A DNA stretch of 17,228 nucleotides from the NCBI GenBank assembly GCA_910586025.1, contig CAJUIO010000034.1:17676-34903 (forward strand), in the 5' to 3' direction. This stretch comes from an uncultured Lachnospiraceae bacterium (GTDB lineage Bacteria; Bacillota; Clostridia; Lachnospirales; Lachnospiraceae). Position 1 is the stretch's first letter, and the number at the start of each line of letters is the position of its first letter. Below, piece by piece: positions 1 through 7,135 of the stretch. The translations under genes and the position numbers were made by a program. Under the pieces are notes generated by a model that saw nothing but the letters and a program-made list of their open reading frames with translations, did no database searches and was not told where the DNA came from.

Positions 1-260
1 TCCTCCGGCTCCGCTTCCTCCGGCTCCTCCGGTGCCCTCTCCTCCCTGGGAACCGTCCTCTGTTCCCTTGGAACCGCCCTCTGTTCCGGAATCACCTCGG
101 CTCTTTCGTCATGTCGGCTTGTGTGCCTGTCTTCGACCCTTACCATGAAATATTTCAGCTGGTACAGACTGATCAAAAAGGAAATTCCAAGTACTGCCGC
201 AGCGGCCATTCCACCCAGTGTAACTGCAATTACCTTTCCCGTGCTCCAATTTTTATCCAT
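1..260 (-). CDS. Membrane-anchored protein with Glu/Pro/Arg-rich repeat tail, partial at window edge
   Basis: I do not recognise this gene. An ATG at 260 opens a frame that stays open for 86 codons to the window edge, so the C-terminus is missing. The product starts MDKNWSTGKV, has one hydrophobic segment at about residues 10-34, then a charged region. From about residue 58 there is an imperfect heptad of the type VPREQRT/VPREERA followed by a Glu-Pro-rich stretch. This suggests a single-pass membrane anchor with an extended polar tail, probably outside the cell. The start has a ribosome binding site (AAAGGGG about 8 bases upstream) and lies 16 bases after the cinA stop, so it should be co-transcribed as the last visible gene of the yicC operon. 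In many Firmicutes recA follows cinA; here it does not. Function unknown. Confidence 0.6.
   Translation of the reverse strand, partial: MDKNWSTGKVIAVTLGGMAAAAVLGISFLISLYQLKYFMVRVEDRHTSRHDERAEVIPEQRAVPREQRTVPREERAPEEPEEAEPE
44..92. repeat. Imperfect 21-bp tandem repeat, about two copies
   Basis: The plus strand repeats a unit of the form GGAACCG(T/C)CCTCTGTTCC(C/G), with copies starting near 49 and 70. It encodes the Val-Pro-Arg-Glu-Gln-Arg-type heptad of the minus-strand membrane protein. The next 40 bases toward the edge are further low-complexity GGAGGAGCCGGAG-like sequence on the coding strand. In-frame repeats of this type can vary in copy number between strains. Confidence 0.5.
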
Positions 261-276
261 ATAGATTACCCCTTTC

Positions 277-747
277 TCATCCTTTCAGACAGGTGAGTAA
301 AAGCTCCAGCGCCTTCTGTACAGATGCCTGCCGGATCTCCAGGCGGGAGCCCTCAAGCAGATGCTTCTCCACCCTTGTCTCTCCGTCCAGACAGCAGGCG
401 ATATACACAAGACCCACCGGCTTTTCCTCTGTTCCGCCGCAAGGCCCCGCAATGCCGGTAACGGCAAGGGCAGCTCCTGCCCCTGCGGCTCTTGCCGCCC
501 CCTCCGCCATCTGCCTGGCCGTCTGGGGGCTGACAGCTCCGTGCTCCTTAAGGGTCTCTTCCTCTACCCCGAGCAGCTTATGCTTCGCTTCATTGGAATA
601 AGTAATATATCCCTCTTTGTAAACCTTCGAGGCTCCCGGCACATCAATCAGCGCAGCCGCCACCAGACCTCCCGTACAGGATTCCGCAGTGGTAATGTCA
701 CAGCCTCTTTCCACAAGCGCGCGCACCGCTCTTACTTCCAGACTCAT
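277..747 (-). CDS. pncC: Stand-alone CinA C-terminal domain / nicotinamide-nucleotide amidase (PncC-like)
   Basis: The 156-residue product is the CinA C-terminal amidohydrolase domain, which hydrolyses nicotinamide mononucleotide to nicotinate mononucleotide and ammonia in cytoplasmic NAD salvage. Family signatures are TAESCTGGLVAAAL near the N-terminus (with the conserved Ser), a Lys/Tyr-containing stretch KVYKEGYITYSNEAK, and VTGIAGPCGGTEEKPVG in the second half. The length fits E. coli PncC (about 165 residues), not full CinA (about 410), so the N-terminal MoCF-like domain is absent. The ATG at 747 has GGAGGG eight bases upstream. It follows pgsA by 25 bases, in the conserved pgsA-cinA order. 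Because it lacks the N-terminal domain, naming it cinA would overstate it; the competence link of the family is historical. Confidence 0.9.
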   Translation of the reverse strand: MSLEVRAVRALVERGCDITTAESCTGGLVAAALIDVPGASKVYKEGYITYSNEAKHKLLGVEEETLKEHGAVSPQTARQMAEGAARAAGAGAALAVTGIAGPCGGTEEKPVGLVYIACCLDGETRVEKHLLEGSRLEIRQASVQKALELLLTCLKG

Positions 748-772
748 ATGCTTTCCCTCCGCCCTCTATCGG

Positions 773-1306
773 CTATTTCTTTTCCTTCATGACATCCTTA
801 TTCTTCACCAGATAATCCACCAGGGAAACCACTGTCAGGATCACGGCAATCCACACAATAACCATTGTCACCATCTGCAGAGCTTCGATATCCGCAATGA
901 GCAGACACACCGCGATCATCTGGAACGTGGTCTTGAACTTGCCAAAGTAGCTGGCCGCAATTACGACCCCGTTATCCGCCGCCACCAGCCGAAAGCCGCT
1001 GATGGTAAATTCCCTCGCTATGATGACAACCACCATCCAGGAGGGAATCCGCTGCAGCTCGATCAGACAGATCAGGGCCGAGCAGACCAGAAGCTTATCC
1101 GCAAGCGGATCCATAAATTTTCCAAAATTTGTCACAAGATTATATTTTCTTGCTATCTTGCCATCCAGAAGATCGGTAAGACTTGCAACAATAAAGATTG
1201 CAAGGGCAATCCACTTTCCTGCGGGAATCCCGGGGACAAGCAGAAATACAATAAAAAAAGGAATTAAAATCACACGAAACATTGTAAGCTTATTCGGTAA
1301 ATTCAT
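773..1306 (-). CDS. pgsA: CDP-diacylglycerol-glycerol-3-phosphate 3-phosphatidyltransferase
   Basis: This integral membrane enzyme makes phosphatidylglycerol phosphate from CDP-diacylglycerol and glycerol-3-phosphate, the committed step to phosphatidylglycerol and cardiolipin. The full CDP-alcohol phosphatidyltransferase signature is present: D45-x2-D48-G49-x2-A52-R53-x8-G62-x3-D66-x3-D70, counted from the ATG at 1306. Several hydrophobic helices surround it, and the 177-residue length is usual. I chose the ATG at 1306 over an in-frame GTG at 1315 because the AAAGGTG ribosome binding site lies 8 bases before the ATG but abuts the GTG, and because MNLPNKLT is the usual family start. It sits between rimO (27 bases upstream) and cinA/pncC (25 bases downstream) in one operon. 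Confidence 0.95.
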   Translation of the reverse strand: MNLPNKLTMFRVILIPFFIVFLLVPGIPAGKWIALAIFIVASLTDLLDGKIARKYNLVTNFGKFMDPLADKLLVCSALICLIELQRIPSWMVVVIIAREFTISGFRLVAADNGVVIAASYFGKFKTTFQMIAVCLLIADIEALQMVTMVIVWIAVILTVVSLVDYLVKNKDVMKEKK

Positions 1307-1333
1307 AGCTGTCACACCTTTCTGTTTTCTTTC

Positions 1334-2674
1334 TTAATTCAACACGGCTTCCTCGTCAAGCTCGCCGATCAGATCATATTCATTCGCTCCGGTTATCCTG
1401 ACCCTGACGAAATCGCCGCTCATCAGCGTCCGGTCCGTGCCAATAAACACAAGACCATCCACCCCGGGCGCATCCCTGTAGGTTCTCGCCACATAGACCT
1501 CCTCATCGGCAAGCTTTCCCTCCACCAGAGCCCACAGAAGCCGGCCCTCCATGTTCTGCGCCTCCGCAAAGGCAATCTCCTGCTGCAGCTCCATGATCTC
1601 GTCACGGCGCTGCTGCTTAATTTCTTCATCGATCTGATTTTCCATGACAGCCGCAGGCGTATCCTCCTCCGCCGAGTAAGGGAACACACCCAGACGGTCA
1701 AATTCCATCTCATCCACAAATTCCATCGTATTCTCATGATCCCGGTCCGTTTCACCCGGAAAGCCGGTTATCAAAGTGGTCCGGATGCAGATATCCGGAA
1801 TCTCATCCCGCAGCCTGCGGATCAGCTCCCTGATCTGTGCCGTATCCGTCTTTCTCCCCATACGCTTCAGGATACCGTCGCTCCCGCTCTGAACGGGAAC
1901 ATCCAGATAATGGCAGACCTTAGTCTGTCTCTTTATCACATCGATCAGCTCCTGTGTGATCTCCTCGGGATAACAGTAGAGAATACGGATCCATACAAGG
2001 CCCTGTATCCCGCACAGCCTCTCAAGCAGCTCCGGAAGCATCTTTTTCCCATAAAGATCCAACCCGTAAAGCGTGGTCTCCTGGGCTACCAGAATCAGCT
2101 CCTTTACACCCTGTGCGGCCAGCCTTCCGGCCTCGTCCACAAGCCTATCCATGGGAATGCTCCGGTATCTTCCCCGCACCCTGGGGATAATGCAGTAGGT
2201 ACAATGCTTGTCGCACCCCTCCGCAATTTTCAGATAAGAGTAATATCCTCCCGTGGTCATCACTCTCTTTTCCCCGCAAAAGGGCGTTTCGCCAAGAGGA
2301 TCCATATGCATGCCCCCTCTTCCGTCCAGAACCTCCCTGAGGGTCTGCACAATTGAGCCGATCGAGGCGGTTCCGATCACGGCATCCACCTCCTCAATCT
2401 CTTTGCGAATCTCTTCCTGATACCGCTGTGCCAGACACCCCGCCACAATCAGCGCCTTCAGCCGTCCTGTCTTTTTGAGCTCCGCAATTTCAAGAATGGT
2501 TTCCACGCTCTCTTCCTTTGCATCCCCGATAAAACAGCAGGTGTTGATCACCGCCGCATCAGCCTCCGTCTCGTCGTCCGTGAAGGAATATCCCGCCTCG
2601 CCCAGCAGACCCAGCATCATCTCCGAGTCCACCAGATTCTTATCACAGCCCAGAGATATAAACAATATCTTCAT
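1334..2674 (-). CDS. rimO: Ribosomal protein S12 methylthiotransferase RimO
   Basis: RimO is a radical-SAM enzyme that adds a methylthio group to the conserved aspartate of ribosomal protein S12. The N-terminal UPF0004 domain carries its three cluster cysteines (C10, C46, C80), and the radical SAM motif is C154-x3-C158-x2-C161 (GCDKHCTYC). A TRAM-type C-terminal domain closes the 446-residue protein. The frame stays open for 33 more codons upstream, but I start at ATG 2674: MKILFISLGCDKN is the family N-terminus, GGAAGG lies just upstream, and the extra codons run through a hairpin and read as non-homologous sequence. The paralogue MiaB is a possible confusion, but the SLGCDKNLVDSE start favours RimO. 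It is separated from rpoZ by 115 bases that contain a hairpin. Confidence 0.95.
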   Translation of the reverse strand: MKILFISLGCDKNLVDSEMMLGLLGEAGYSFTDDETEADAAVINTCCFIGDAKEESVETILEIAELKKTGRLKALIVAGCLAQRYQEEIRKEIEEVDAVIGTASIGSIVQTLREVLDGRGGMHMDPLGETPFCGEKRVMTTGGYYSYLKIAEGCDKHCTYCIIPRVRGRYRSIPMDRLVDEAGRLAAQGVKELILVAQETTLYGLDLYGKKMLPELLERLCGIQGLVWIRILYCYPEEITQELIDVIKRQTKVCHYLDVPVQSGSDGILKRMGRKTDTAQIRELIRRLRDEIPDICIRTTLITGFPGETDRDHENTMEFVDEMEFDRLGVFPYSAEEDTPAAVMENQIDEEIKQQRRDEIMELQQEIAFAEAQNMEGRLLWALVEGKLADEEVYVARTYRDAPGVDGLVFIGTDRTLMSGDFVRVRITGANEYDLIGELDEEAVLN

Positions 2675-2764
2675 TAAGCCTTCCGTCCCTTTCTCTCTGC
2701 CTGCCGCACGGCCCGACCCGTTCCGGCAGCAATTTTTCACATGAGGTCCTGCAAATATAAACCA

Positions 2765-2784
2765 GGCGGCCATCTCTGGCCGCC
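2765..2784 (-). terminator. Strong GC hairpin between rpoZ and rimO (possible attenuator or weak terminator)
   Basis: GGCGGCCA and TGGCCGCC form a perfect 8-bp GC-rich stem around a TCTC/GAGA loop, starting 5 bases after the rpoZ stop. In the minus direction it is followed by TGGTTTATATTTG, which has U-rich patches but no solid U-tract. It is therefore either a partial terminator that lowers read-through from the yicC-rpoZ part into rimO, or an RNA processing or stability element. Which one cannot be decided from sequence. Confidence 0.55.
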
Positions 2785-2789
2785 TCCTC

Positions 2790-3023
2790 TCACTCTTCCT
2801 CAGTCAATATCTTGATTTCTCCCTGATTCAGCTCCTCCACGGCTATGGATAAAGGCTTTGTCTCCTTCACATTCACCAGAGGATCGTCCCCCGCAATGAT
2901 CTGTCTCGCCCTCTTTGACGTCGCCATCACTATGGAATATCTGCTGTTCACCACAGGAGCCTCGCCCTGCTCGACCTCGCTGTTCACTACCTTCATTAAA
3001 TCAGAATAAGATGGATGTAACAT
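2790..3023 (-). CDS. rpoZ: DNA-directed RNA polymerase omega subunit
   Basis: This is the small omega subunit of RNA polymerase, which helps fold and recruit the beta-prime subunit. The 77-residue product starts MLHPSYSDLM and carries the conserved core RYSIVMATSKRARQI (residues about 28-42), matching the RYxLVxATAKRARQ core of the family, then the short acidic C-terminus usual in Firmicutes. GGAAGGAG lies about 7 bases before the ATG. It follows gmk by 24 bases, as in Bacillus and Clostridia, and the hairpin beginning 5 bases beyond its stop may mark the end of the first part of the operon. Confidence 0.93.
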   Translation of the reverse strand: MLHPSYSDLMKVVNSEVEQGEAPVVNSRYSIVMATSKRARQIIAGDDPLVNVKETKPLSIAVEELNQGEIKILTEEE

Positions 3024-3047
3024 ATTTTTCTCCTTCCTTCTATGCGC

Positions 3048-3677
3048 CTATTTTGCAAAGGCTTCCAATTCCTTCCTCATCTCACGGATCAGCTCCCCGT
3101 TCCTCTCCGGAGTCCTGTGTGCCGCCAGAATCAGGCCGTGCATCTCCTCCACACATTCCTCCAGCCTGTCATTGATCACAATGTAATCGTAATTCTCTAT
3201 GCCTTCCGCTTCCTCAGACGCTCTTTCCAGACGCTTTTCAATCACCTCGGGCGTCTCGGTGCCCCGGCCTTCAAGCCTCTTTTTCAGCTCCGCCGCATTA
3301 GGAGGCATCACAAACAAAAGAAGCGCCGTCGGGAACTTCTCTTTTATCTTCAAAGCCCCCTGTATCTCAATCTCAAGGATTACATCCTTTCCCTTCTCAA
3401 GCTGTCTGCGCACATATTCCCTGGGAGTGCCATAATAGTTGCCGCAATAGCTCGCATGCTCTATGAGGCCGCCCTCCTCAATCTGACGCTCAAACTCATG
3501 CCTGGTCACAAAGAAATACTCTCTTCCCTCTTCCTCGCCCGGTCTCGGTTTTCTGGTGGTCATGGAAACCGACAGTGCGTAATTATCATAAGAGTGAACC
3601 AGCTGCTTCATCAACGTACCCTTGCCAGCACCGGAAAAACCTGATACCACGATCAATATTCCTTTACGCTTCATCAT
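3048..3677 (-). CDS. gmk: Guanylate kinase
   Basis: Guanylate kinase phosphorylates GMP/dGMP with ATP to give GDP/dGDP in the cytoplasm. The P-loop GFSGAGKGT is near residues 13-21, followed by the guanylate-binding SxTTRKPRPGE region and the GREYFFV / GNYYGT segments typical of the family. With the start at ATG 3677 the protein has 209 residues, the usual size. The frame is open for 11 more codons, but GAAGG stands 8 bases upstream of 3677 and the family N-terminus is short. A second ATG at 3674 is equally possible. The start overlaps the 3' end of remA by 14 bases, implying translational coupling in the conserved remA-gmk-rpoZ order. Confidence 0.95.
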   Translation of the reverse strand: MMKRKGILIVVSGFSGAGKGTLMKQLVHSYDNYALSVSMTTRKPRPGEEEGREYFFVTRHEFERQIEEGGLIEHASYCGNYYGTPREYVRRQLEKGKDVILEIEIQGALKIKEKFPTALLLFVMPPNAAELKKRLEGRGTETPEVIEKRLERASEEAEGIENYDYIVINDRLEECVEEMHGLILAAHRTPERNGELIREMRKELEAFAK

Positions 3678-3924
3678 CCTCTTTACCTTCCGCCTGTGCT
3701 CTCTGCGCAATGGTTTCCGGCAACAGTGCGGACAGCACCAGTTGACTGTTTTCCATTACCAGCACGGCCTTTGTCTTTCTTCCCTGCGTTGCGTCAATTG
3801 CGCTTCCCTCTTCCCTTGCCCTCTGAACCATGCGCTTCACCGGTGCGGAATCGGGGCTCACCACCGCAATAATCTTTCCTGCGTTTACAATGTTTCCAAA
3901 CCCTATATGAATCAGTCTGTTCAA
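3664..3924 (-). CDS. remA: RemA/DUF370 family DNA-binding regulator (TTG start)
   Basis: This is an 86-residue member of the RemA (DUF370) family. In Bacillus subtilis RemA binds DNA and activates extracellular-matrix (biofilm) and osmoprotection genes; whether that role holds here is inference. The core is intact: IGFGNIV, IIAVVSPDSAPVKR, GSAIDATQGRKTKAVL and LSALLPETI. The start codon is TTG at 3924. No ATG gives the right N-terminus, and placing the start here gives the family's usual four residues before the IGFGN motif. An AGAGG site 8 bases upstream overlaps the yicC stop codon, so translation is probably coupled to yicC. The C-terminus ends in an acidic tail (GKEDDEA). Confidence 0.93.
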   Translation of the reverse strand: MNRLIHIGFGNIVNAGKIIAVVSPDSAPVKRMVQRAREEGSAIDATQGRKTKAVLVMENSQLVLSALLPETIAQRAQAEGKEDDEA

Positions 3925-3935
3925 TACGGCAACCT

Positions 3936-4814
3936 CTATTCGATATTCTGAATCTGCTCCCTGATCTTCTCAATCTCCGTCTTCAGCTCGATGGCATGAT
4001 TGGAGATGGTCAGATCATTTGCCTTGGACAAGATCGTGTTTGCCTCGCGGTTCATCTCCTGTGCAATGAAATCCAGCTTTCTTCCGATTGCTCCCCCCGC
4101 ATGAAGCGTGCTCTGCATGGTTTCAATATGGCTGCGCAGCCTGACCAGCTCCTCGTCCACGCACACTCTGTCCGCAAAGATAGTGACCTCCATCAGCAGC
4201 CTGTTATCGTCCACCTTGGGATCCTCAAGAAGCTCCTTCACCTTTTCGAGAAGCCTCTGCTTATACTCGGTAATCAGCTGCGGGGAGCGCTCCTCAATAA
4301 AGTCAACCTGCACCAGCATGCTCCCAAGCTTCTCAAGCAGATCCTGATGAAGGTTCTCTCCCTCTCTGCTTCTGGCATCCACAAAATTCCGGGCCGCCCC
4401 GTCAACCGCCAGCTTCAAAACCTGCCACAGCTTTTCCTCGTCAATCGTCTGCTCCTCCATGGCGAAGACCTCCGGAAATCTCGCAAGGGAGGACACCCTC
4501 ACGTCATTATCCAGAGAAAATTCCTCCGACATATCCTTCAGGTACTTCATATACTCCGCGGCGAGATCTCTGTTATATTTAATGCAGACATTGGCTTCCG
4601 TAAAGTCCTCATACGTGATGAACACATCCACCTTACCCCGCTGAATATAATTTTTCATTTCATTTCGAATTGCCGATTCAAAAAAATTCAGTCTTTTCGG
4701 CATCTTAATGGACATATCCAGATACCTGTGGTTTACCGATTTCATTTCAACCGTAATCTTGCGGTTCTCCTCCTCCACCTCGTATCTGCCAAATCCGGTC
4801 ATACTCTTAATCAT
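3936..4814 (-). CDS. yicC: YicC/YloC family endoribonuclease
   Basis: The 292-residue product is a complete YicC/YloC protein. E. coli YicC has been described as an endoribonuclease acting on small RNA such as RyhB; the substrate here is unknown. The N-terminal signature MIKSMTGFGRYE and SVNHRYLD are present, and the conserved C-terminal half contains GRKLDFIAQEMNREANT, SKAND and IKTE-like segments (here ELKTEIEKIREQ). AAAGGAGT stands six bases before the ATG. It is the first gene after a strong promoter at 4860-4888 and is followed 11 bases on by remA. Its divergent neighbour is rqcH; in B. subtilis the homologues yloA, yloC, remA, gmk and rpoZ also cluster. Confidence 0.94.
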   Translation of the reverse strand: MIKSMTGFGRYEVEEENRKITVEMKSVNHRYLDMSIKMPKRLNFFESAIRNEMKNYIQRGKVDVFITYEDFTEANVCIKYNRDLAAEYMKYLKDMSEEFSLDNDVRVSSLARFPEVFAMEEQTIDEEKLWQVLKLAVDGAARNFVDARSREGENLHQDLLEKLGSMLVQVDFIEERSPQLITEYKQRLLEKVKELLEDPKVDDNRLLMEVTIFADRVCVDEELVRLRSHIETMQSTLHAGGAIGRKLDFIAQEMNREANTILSKANDLTISNHAIELKTEIEKIREQIQNIE

Positions 4815-4859
4815 GCTGATACTCCTTTGTATTTCGCTCGCATCTGCGTATTCCTCACT

Positions 4860-4888
4860 ATTATAGGATAAGTATAGAAAAACGTCAA
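4860..4888 (-). promoter_or_regulatory. SigmaA-type promoter of the yicC operon
   Basis: On the minus strand TTGACG (4883-4888) and TATAAT (4860-4865) are separated by exactly 17 bases. This is one mismatch from the vegetative consensus and lies 45 bases upstream of the yicC start. It is the only promoter of this quality on the minus strand between 1 and 4900, so it probably drives yicC through the end of the operon. Confidence 0.85.
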
Positions 4889-4895
4889 GGTTTGC

Positions 4896-4924
4896 TTGTG
4901 GGAAAAGGAATTGTAGTATATAAT
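4896..4924 (+). promoter_or_regulatory. Candidate promoter of rqcH
   Basis: On the plus strand a perfect TATAAT (4919-4924) lies 17 bases after a weak -35-like TTGTGG (4896-4901), about 65 bases before the rqcH start. An alternative pair, TTGAAA (4924-4929) with a poor -10, also exists. It sits back to back with the yicC promoter, leaving only about 8 bases between the two -35 elements. Confidence 0.45.
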
Positions 4925-4989
4925 TGAAAATGCTGAGTAATCCGCTGTATCAACAATCATAATATATATAGAAGAAACGGAGTGATTTC

Positions 4990-6768
4990 ATGGCATTTGA
5001 CGGAATTACAGTGGCAGCTCTCGTAAGGGAGCTTCAAAACGAACTCACAGGAGGGCGCATCTACAAGATTGCCCAGCCTGAAAATGACGAGCTGCTGCTT
5101 ACCATAAAAACCCTCAGGGGGCAAAAAAGGCTTTTTCTCTCAGCGGGAGCCTCCCTCCCCCTTGTTTATCTGACGGAAAATAACAAGCCGGGGCCCATAA
5201 CCGCACCGGGCTTTTGTATGCTGCTGCGCAAGCATCTCCAAAACGGCAGGATCACGGACATTACCCAGCCCGGTCTTGAGCGTATTGTGGAAATCCATGT
5301 GGAGCATCTTAATGAGCTTGGAGACCTGTGCCGCAAAAAGCTGGTCATGGAGCTCATGGGAAAGCACAGCAACATCATCTTTGTGAATGACGAGGATATG
5401 ATTATAGACAGCATCAAGCATATATCGGGTATGGTGAGCTCCATCCGGGAGGTGCTTCCCGGACGGTCTTACTTTGTCCCAAAAACACAGGAAAAGGAAA
5501 ATCCCCTGGAAGCGGACAGGGATGCCTTTGCCCGCACCGTGACCGCAAAGGCGATGCCTGTCTACAAGGCCCTCTACGGCTCCTACACGGGGCTCTCCCC
5601 CGCCTTCTCCCATGCCGTCTGTCTGGAGGCAGGTATTGACGGGGACGACTCCTGCGCCGTCTTTACGGAAAAGGAGGAGGGAGAAAAACTCCTCTCCCGG
5701 CTGTGGAACGTATTCGACAATGCCATGAAGCAGGTGAAGGAAGGCCGCTTTTCTCCCGCCATCTTCTACGAGAACGGGGCTCCCTCGGAATTTTCCGCCC
5801 TCACCCCCGGTGCCCTCAAAGCCTCCTACGGGGAGGAAAATGTCAGAGAGTTTTCCTCTGTCTCCGTCCTGTTAGAGCAGTATTACGCCCAGAAAAACCA
5901 GATCTCCCGCATCCGGCAGAAATCCGTGGATCTGCGCAAAATCGTCCAGACCGCGCTGGAACGGAACATCCGTAAGTATGATCTTCAGCTTAAGCAGATG
6001 CGGGATACGGAAAAAAAGGACAAGTACAGGATTTACGGAGAGCTTCTGAATACCTACGGGTACAATGCGGCTCCCGGAGCAAAATCCATAGAAGCCATCA
6101 ATTACTATACCGGGGAGACAATTACCATCCCCCTGGATCCCCTTCTTTCCGCCTGTGACAACGCCAAAAAATACTTTGACAAATACGGCAAGCTGAAACG
6201 AACCTATGAGGCCCTCTCCACTCTCACTCTTGAGGTGAAGGAAGAGATTGATCATCTGGAATCCATCCAGACGGCTCTTGACATTGCCCTTCGGGAGGAG
6301 GATCTGACCCAGATCAAGGAGGAGCTGATTGAGAGCGGATATATCCGCAGGAAGGGCGGCACGAAAAAGGTAAAAATCACCAGCAGGCCTTTTCACTATG
6401 TCACGCCGGAGGGCTTCCACATCTATGTGGGAAAGAACAATTTCCAGAACGACGAGCTCACCTTCAAGTTTGCTGCCGGAAACGACTGGTGGTTCCATGC
6501 GAAGGGAATCCCCGGCTCCCATGTGGTGGTTAAGACAAACGGAGAAGAGCTTCCCGACTCCGTCTTTGAGGCCGCCGCAAGACTTGCCGCCTATTATTCC
6601 AAGGGCCGGGAACAGGACAAGGTTGAGATTGATTACACGGAAAAGAAAAACGTGAAAAAGCCCAACAAAAGCAAGCCCGGCTTCGTGGTCTACTACACCA
6701 ATTATTCCATGATGATGGATTCCAACATTTCGCCGGAGGTCTCGGGGCTGCGCCAGCTCGACTCCTGA
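4990..6768 (+). CDS. rqcH: RqcH / NFACT family ribosome quality-control protein (Rqc2 homologue)
   Basis: RqcH binds stalled 50S subunits and recruits Ala-tRNA so that C-terminal alanine tails mark incomplete proteins for degradation. Older annotation calls the family fibronectin-binding protein FbpA. The 592-residue product starts MAFDG with the conserved Asp4, has the NFACT-N core (GPITAPGFCMLLRKHL, ELMGKHSNII), a long charged coiled-coil-like region around residues 300-440, and the NFACT-R domain from about residue 467 (FHYVTPEGFHIYVGKNN, NDWWFHAKGIPGSHVV). The family DR motif needed for tRNA handling reads Glu97-Arg98. CGGAGTG stands before the ATG. The gene is divergent from yicC, matching the Firmicute gene order. 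Two hairpins follow it. Confidence 0.93.
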   Translation: MAFDGITVAALVRELQNELTGGRIYKIAQPENDELLLTIKTLRGQKRLFLSAGASLPLVYLTENNKPGPITAPGFCMLLRKHLQNGRITDITQPGLERIVEIHVEHLNELGDLCRKKLVMELMGKHSNIIFVNDEDMIIDSIKHISGMVSSIREVLPGRSYFVPKTQEKENPLEADRDAFARTVTAKAMPVYKALYGSYTGLSPAFSHAVCLEAGIDGDDSCAVFTEKEEGEKLLSRLWNVFDNAMKQVKEGRFSPAIFYENGAPSEFSALTPGALKASYGEENVREFSSVSVLLEQYYAQKNQISRIRQKSVDLRKIVQTALERNIRKYDLQLKQMRDTEKKDKYRIYGELLNTYGYNAAPGAKSIEAINYYTGETITIPLDPLLSACDNAKKYFDKYGKLKRTYEALSTLTLEVKEEIDHLESIQTALDIALREEDLTQIKEELIESGYIRRKGGTKKVKITSRPFHYVTPEGFHIYVGKNNFQNDELTFKFAAGNDWWFHAKGIPGSHVVVKTNGEELPDSVFEAAARLAAYYSKGREQDKVEIDYTEKKNVKKPNKSKPGFVVYYTNYSMMMDSNISPEVSGLRQLDS

Positions 6769-6785
6769 GCCTGCACCATATGTAT

Positions 6786-6827
6786 CAGGGGCGCATGGGA
6801 GGACAGAGCTCCTTCCATGCGCCCCTG
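6786..6827. terminator. Long hairpin in convergent intergenic region
   Basis: CAGGGGCGCATGG and CCATGCGCCCCTG form a near-perfect stem extended by AGGA/TCCT pairs around a short loop. It lies 18 bases after the rqcH stop, between convergent genes, and could serve rqcH in one direction and the Coat_F-like genes in the other. No U-tract directly follows it on either strand, so it may act together with the next hairpin. Confidence 0.6.
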
Positions 6828-6832
6828 GCAGA

Positions 6833-6851
6833 TCGGGAGGAAACCTCCCGA
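6833..6851 (+). terminator. Second short hairpin, candidate rqcH terminator
   Basis: TCGGGAGG-AAA-CCTCCCGA is a perfect 8-bp stem with a three-base loop. On the plus strand it is followed by CTTATGCCTTTTTA, a modest U-rich run a few bases later, giving weak support for intrinsic termination of rqcH. Confidence 0.5.
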
Positions 6852-6862
6852 CTTATGCCTTT

Positions 6863-7123
6863 TTACAGTGTGCTCTCCGTAAACAGGCTCTTCACGTGCG
6901 CGATCTCTTCCTCGGTCGCCTTGGAAGCCGGCACATAATAGGACTTCTCCCTTGCAAGCTGATAGATCTCCTCCTGTGACTGTTCACAGGCATTACGAAA
7001 CTGCTTCAGGGTCTGCTTCAATTCCTTGTTCTCCGTCTGAGGGATCATCTCGCCGTAACGAACCAGCTCTCCATTGATTCCCGCCAGTGTATCTGCTACC
7101 ATAGTCTTTTCATTTAACTGCAT
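6863..7123 (-). CDS. Small Coat_F (CotF)-like helical protein, second of a pair
   Basis: The 86-residue product is helical and polar. It resembles the C-terminal part of Coat_F-family proteins: a first helix with VADTLAGINGELVRYGEMI, a second with LKQFRNACEQSQEEIYQLA, then the characteristic KSYYVPASKATEEE. CotF-type proteins are spore-coat or spore-associated ferritin-fold proteins; expression in the forespore or mother cell is inferred from the family. GGAGG lies about 8 bases upstream of the ATG. The gene begins 12 bases after a companion small gene, so the two are co-translated. It ends close to the terminator hairpins shared with rqcH. No cysteine-rich or metal-binding motif is visible. 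Function beyond the family is not known to me. Confidence 0.75.
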   Translation of the reverse strand: MQLNEKTMVADTLAGINGELVRYGEMIPQTENKELKQTLKQFRNACEQSQEEIYQLAREKSYYVPASKATEEEIAHVKSLFTESTL

Positions 7124-7135
7124 TTTCCCCGCCTC

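Noticed and set aside
44..92. Short direct repeats considered as a CRISPR array
   Set aside because: The units are 21 bases, contiguous without spacers, and in frame with a coding sequence.
111..296. Plus-strand open frame antisense to the first membrane protein
   Set aside because: No ribosome binding site or recognisable motif; the minus frame has a ribosome binding site, a membrane segment and operon context.
2675..2773. Longer N-terminus for RimO (33 extra residues from an ATG at 2773)
   Set aside because: The added residues do not resemble the family, the upstream ATG sits in the GC hairpin, and the ATG at 2674 has a ribosome binding site and the conserved MKILFISLGC start.
3996..4871. 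Long plus-strand open frame antisense to yicC
   Set aside because: It runs through the yicC promoter and has no family features, while the minus frame is a complete YicC protein.
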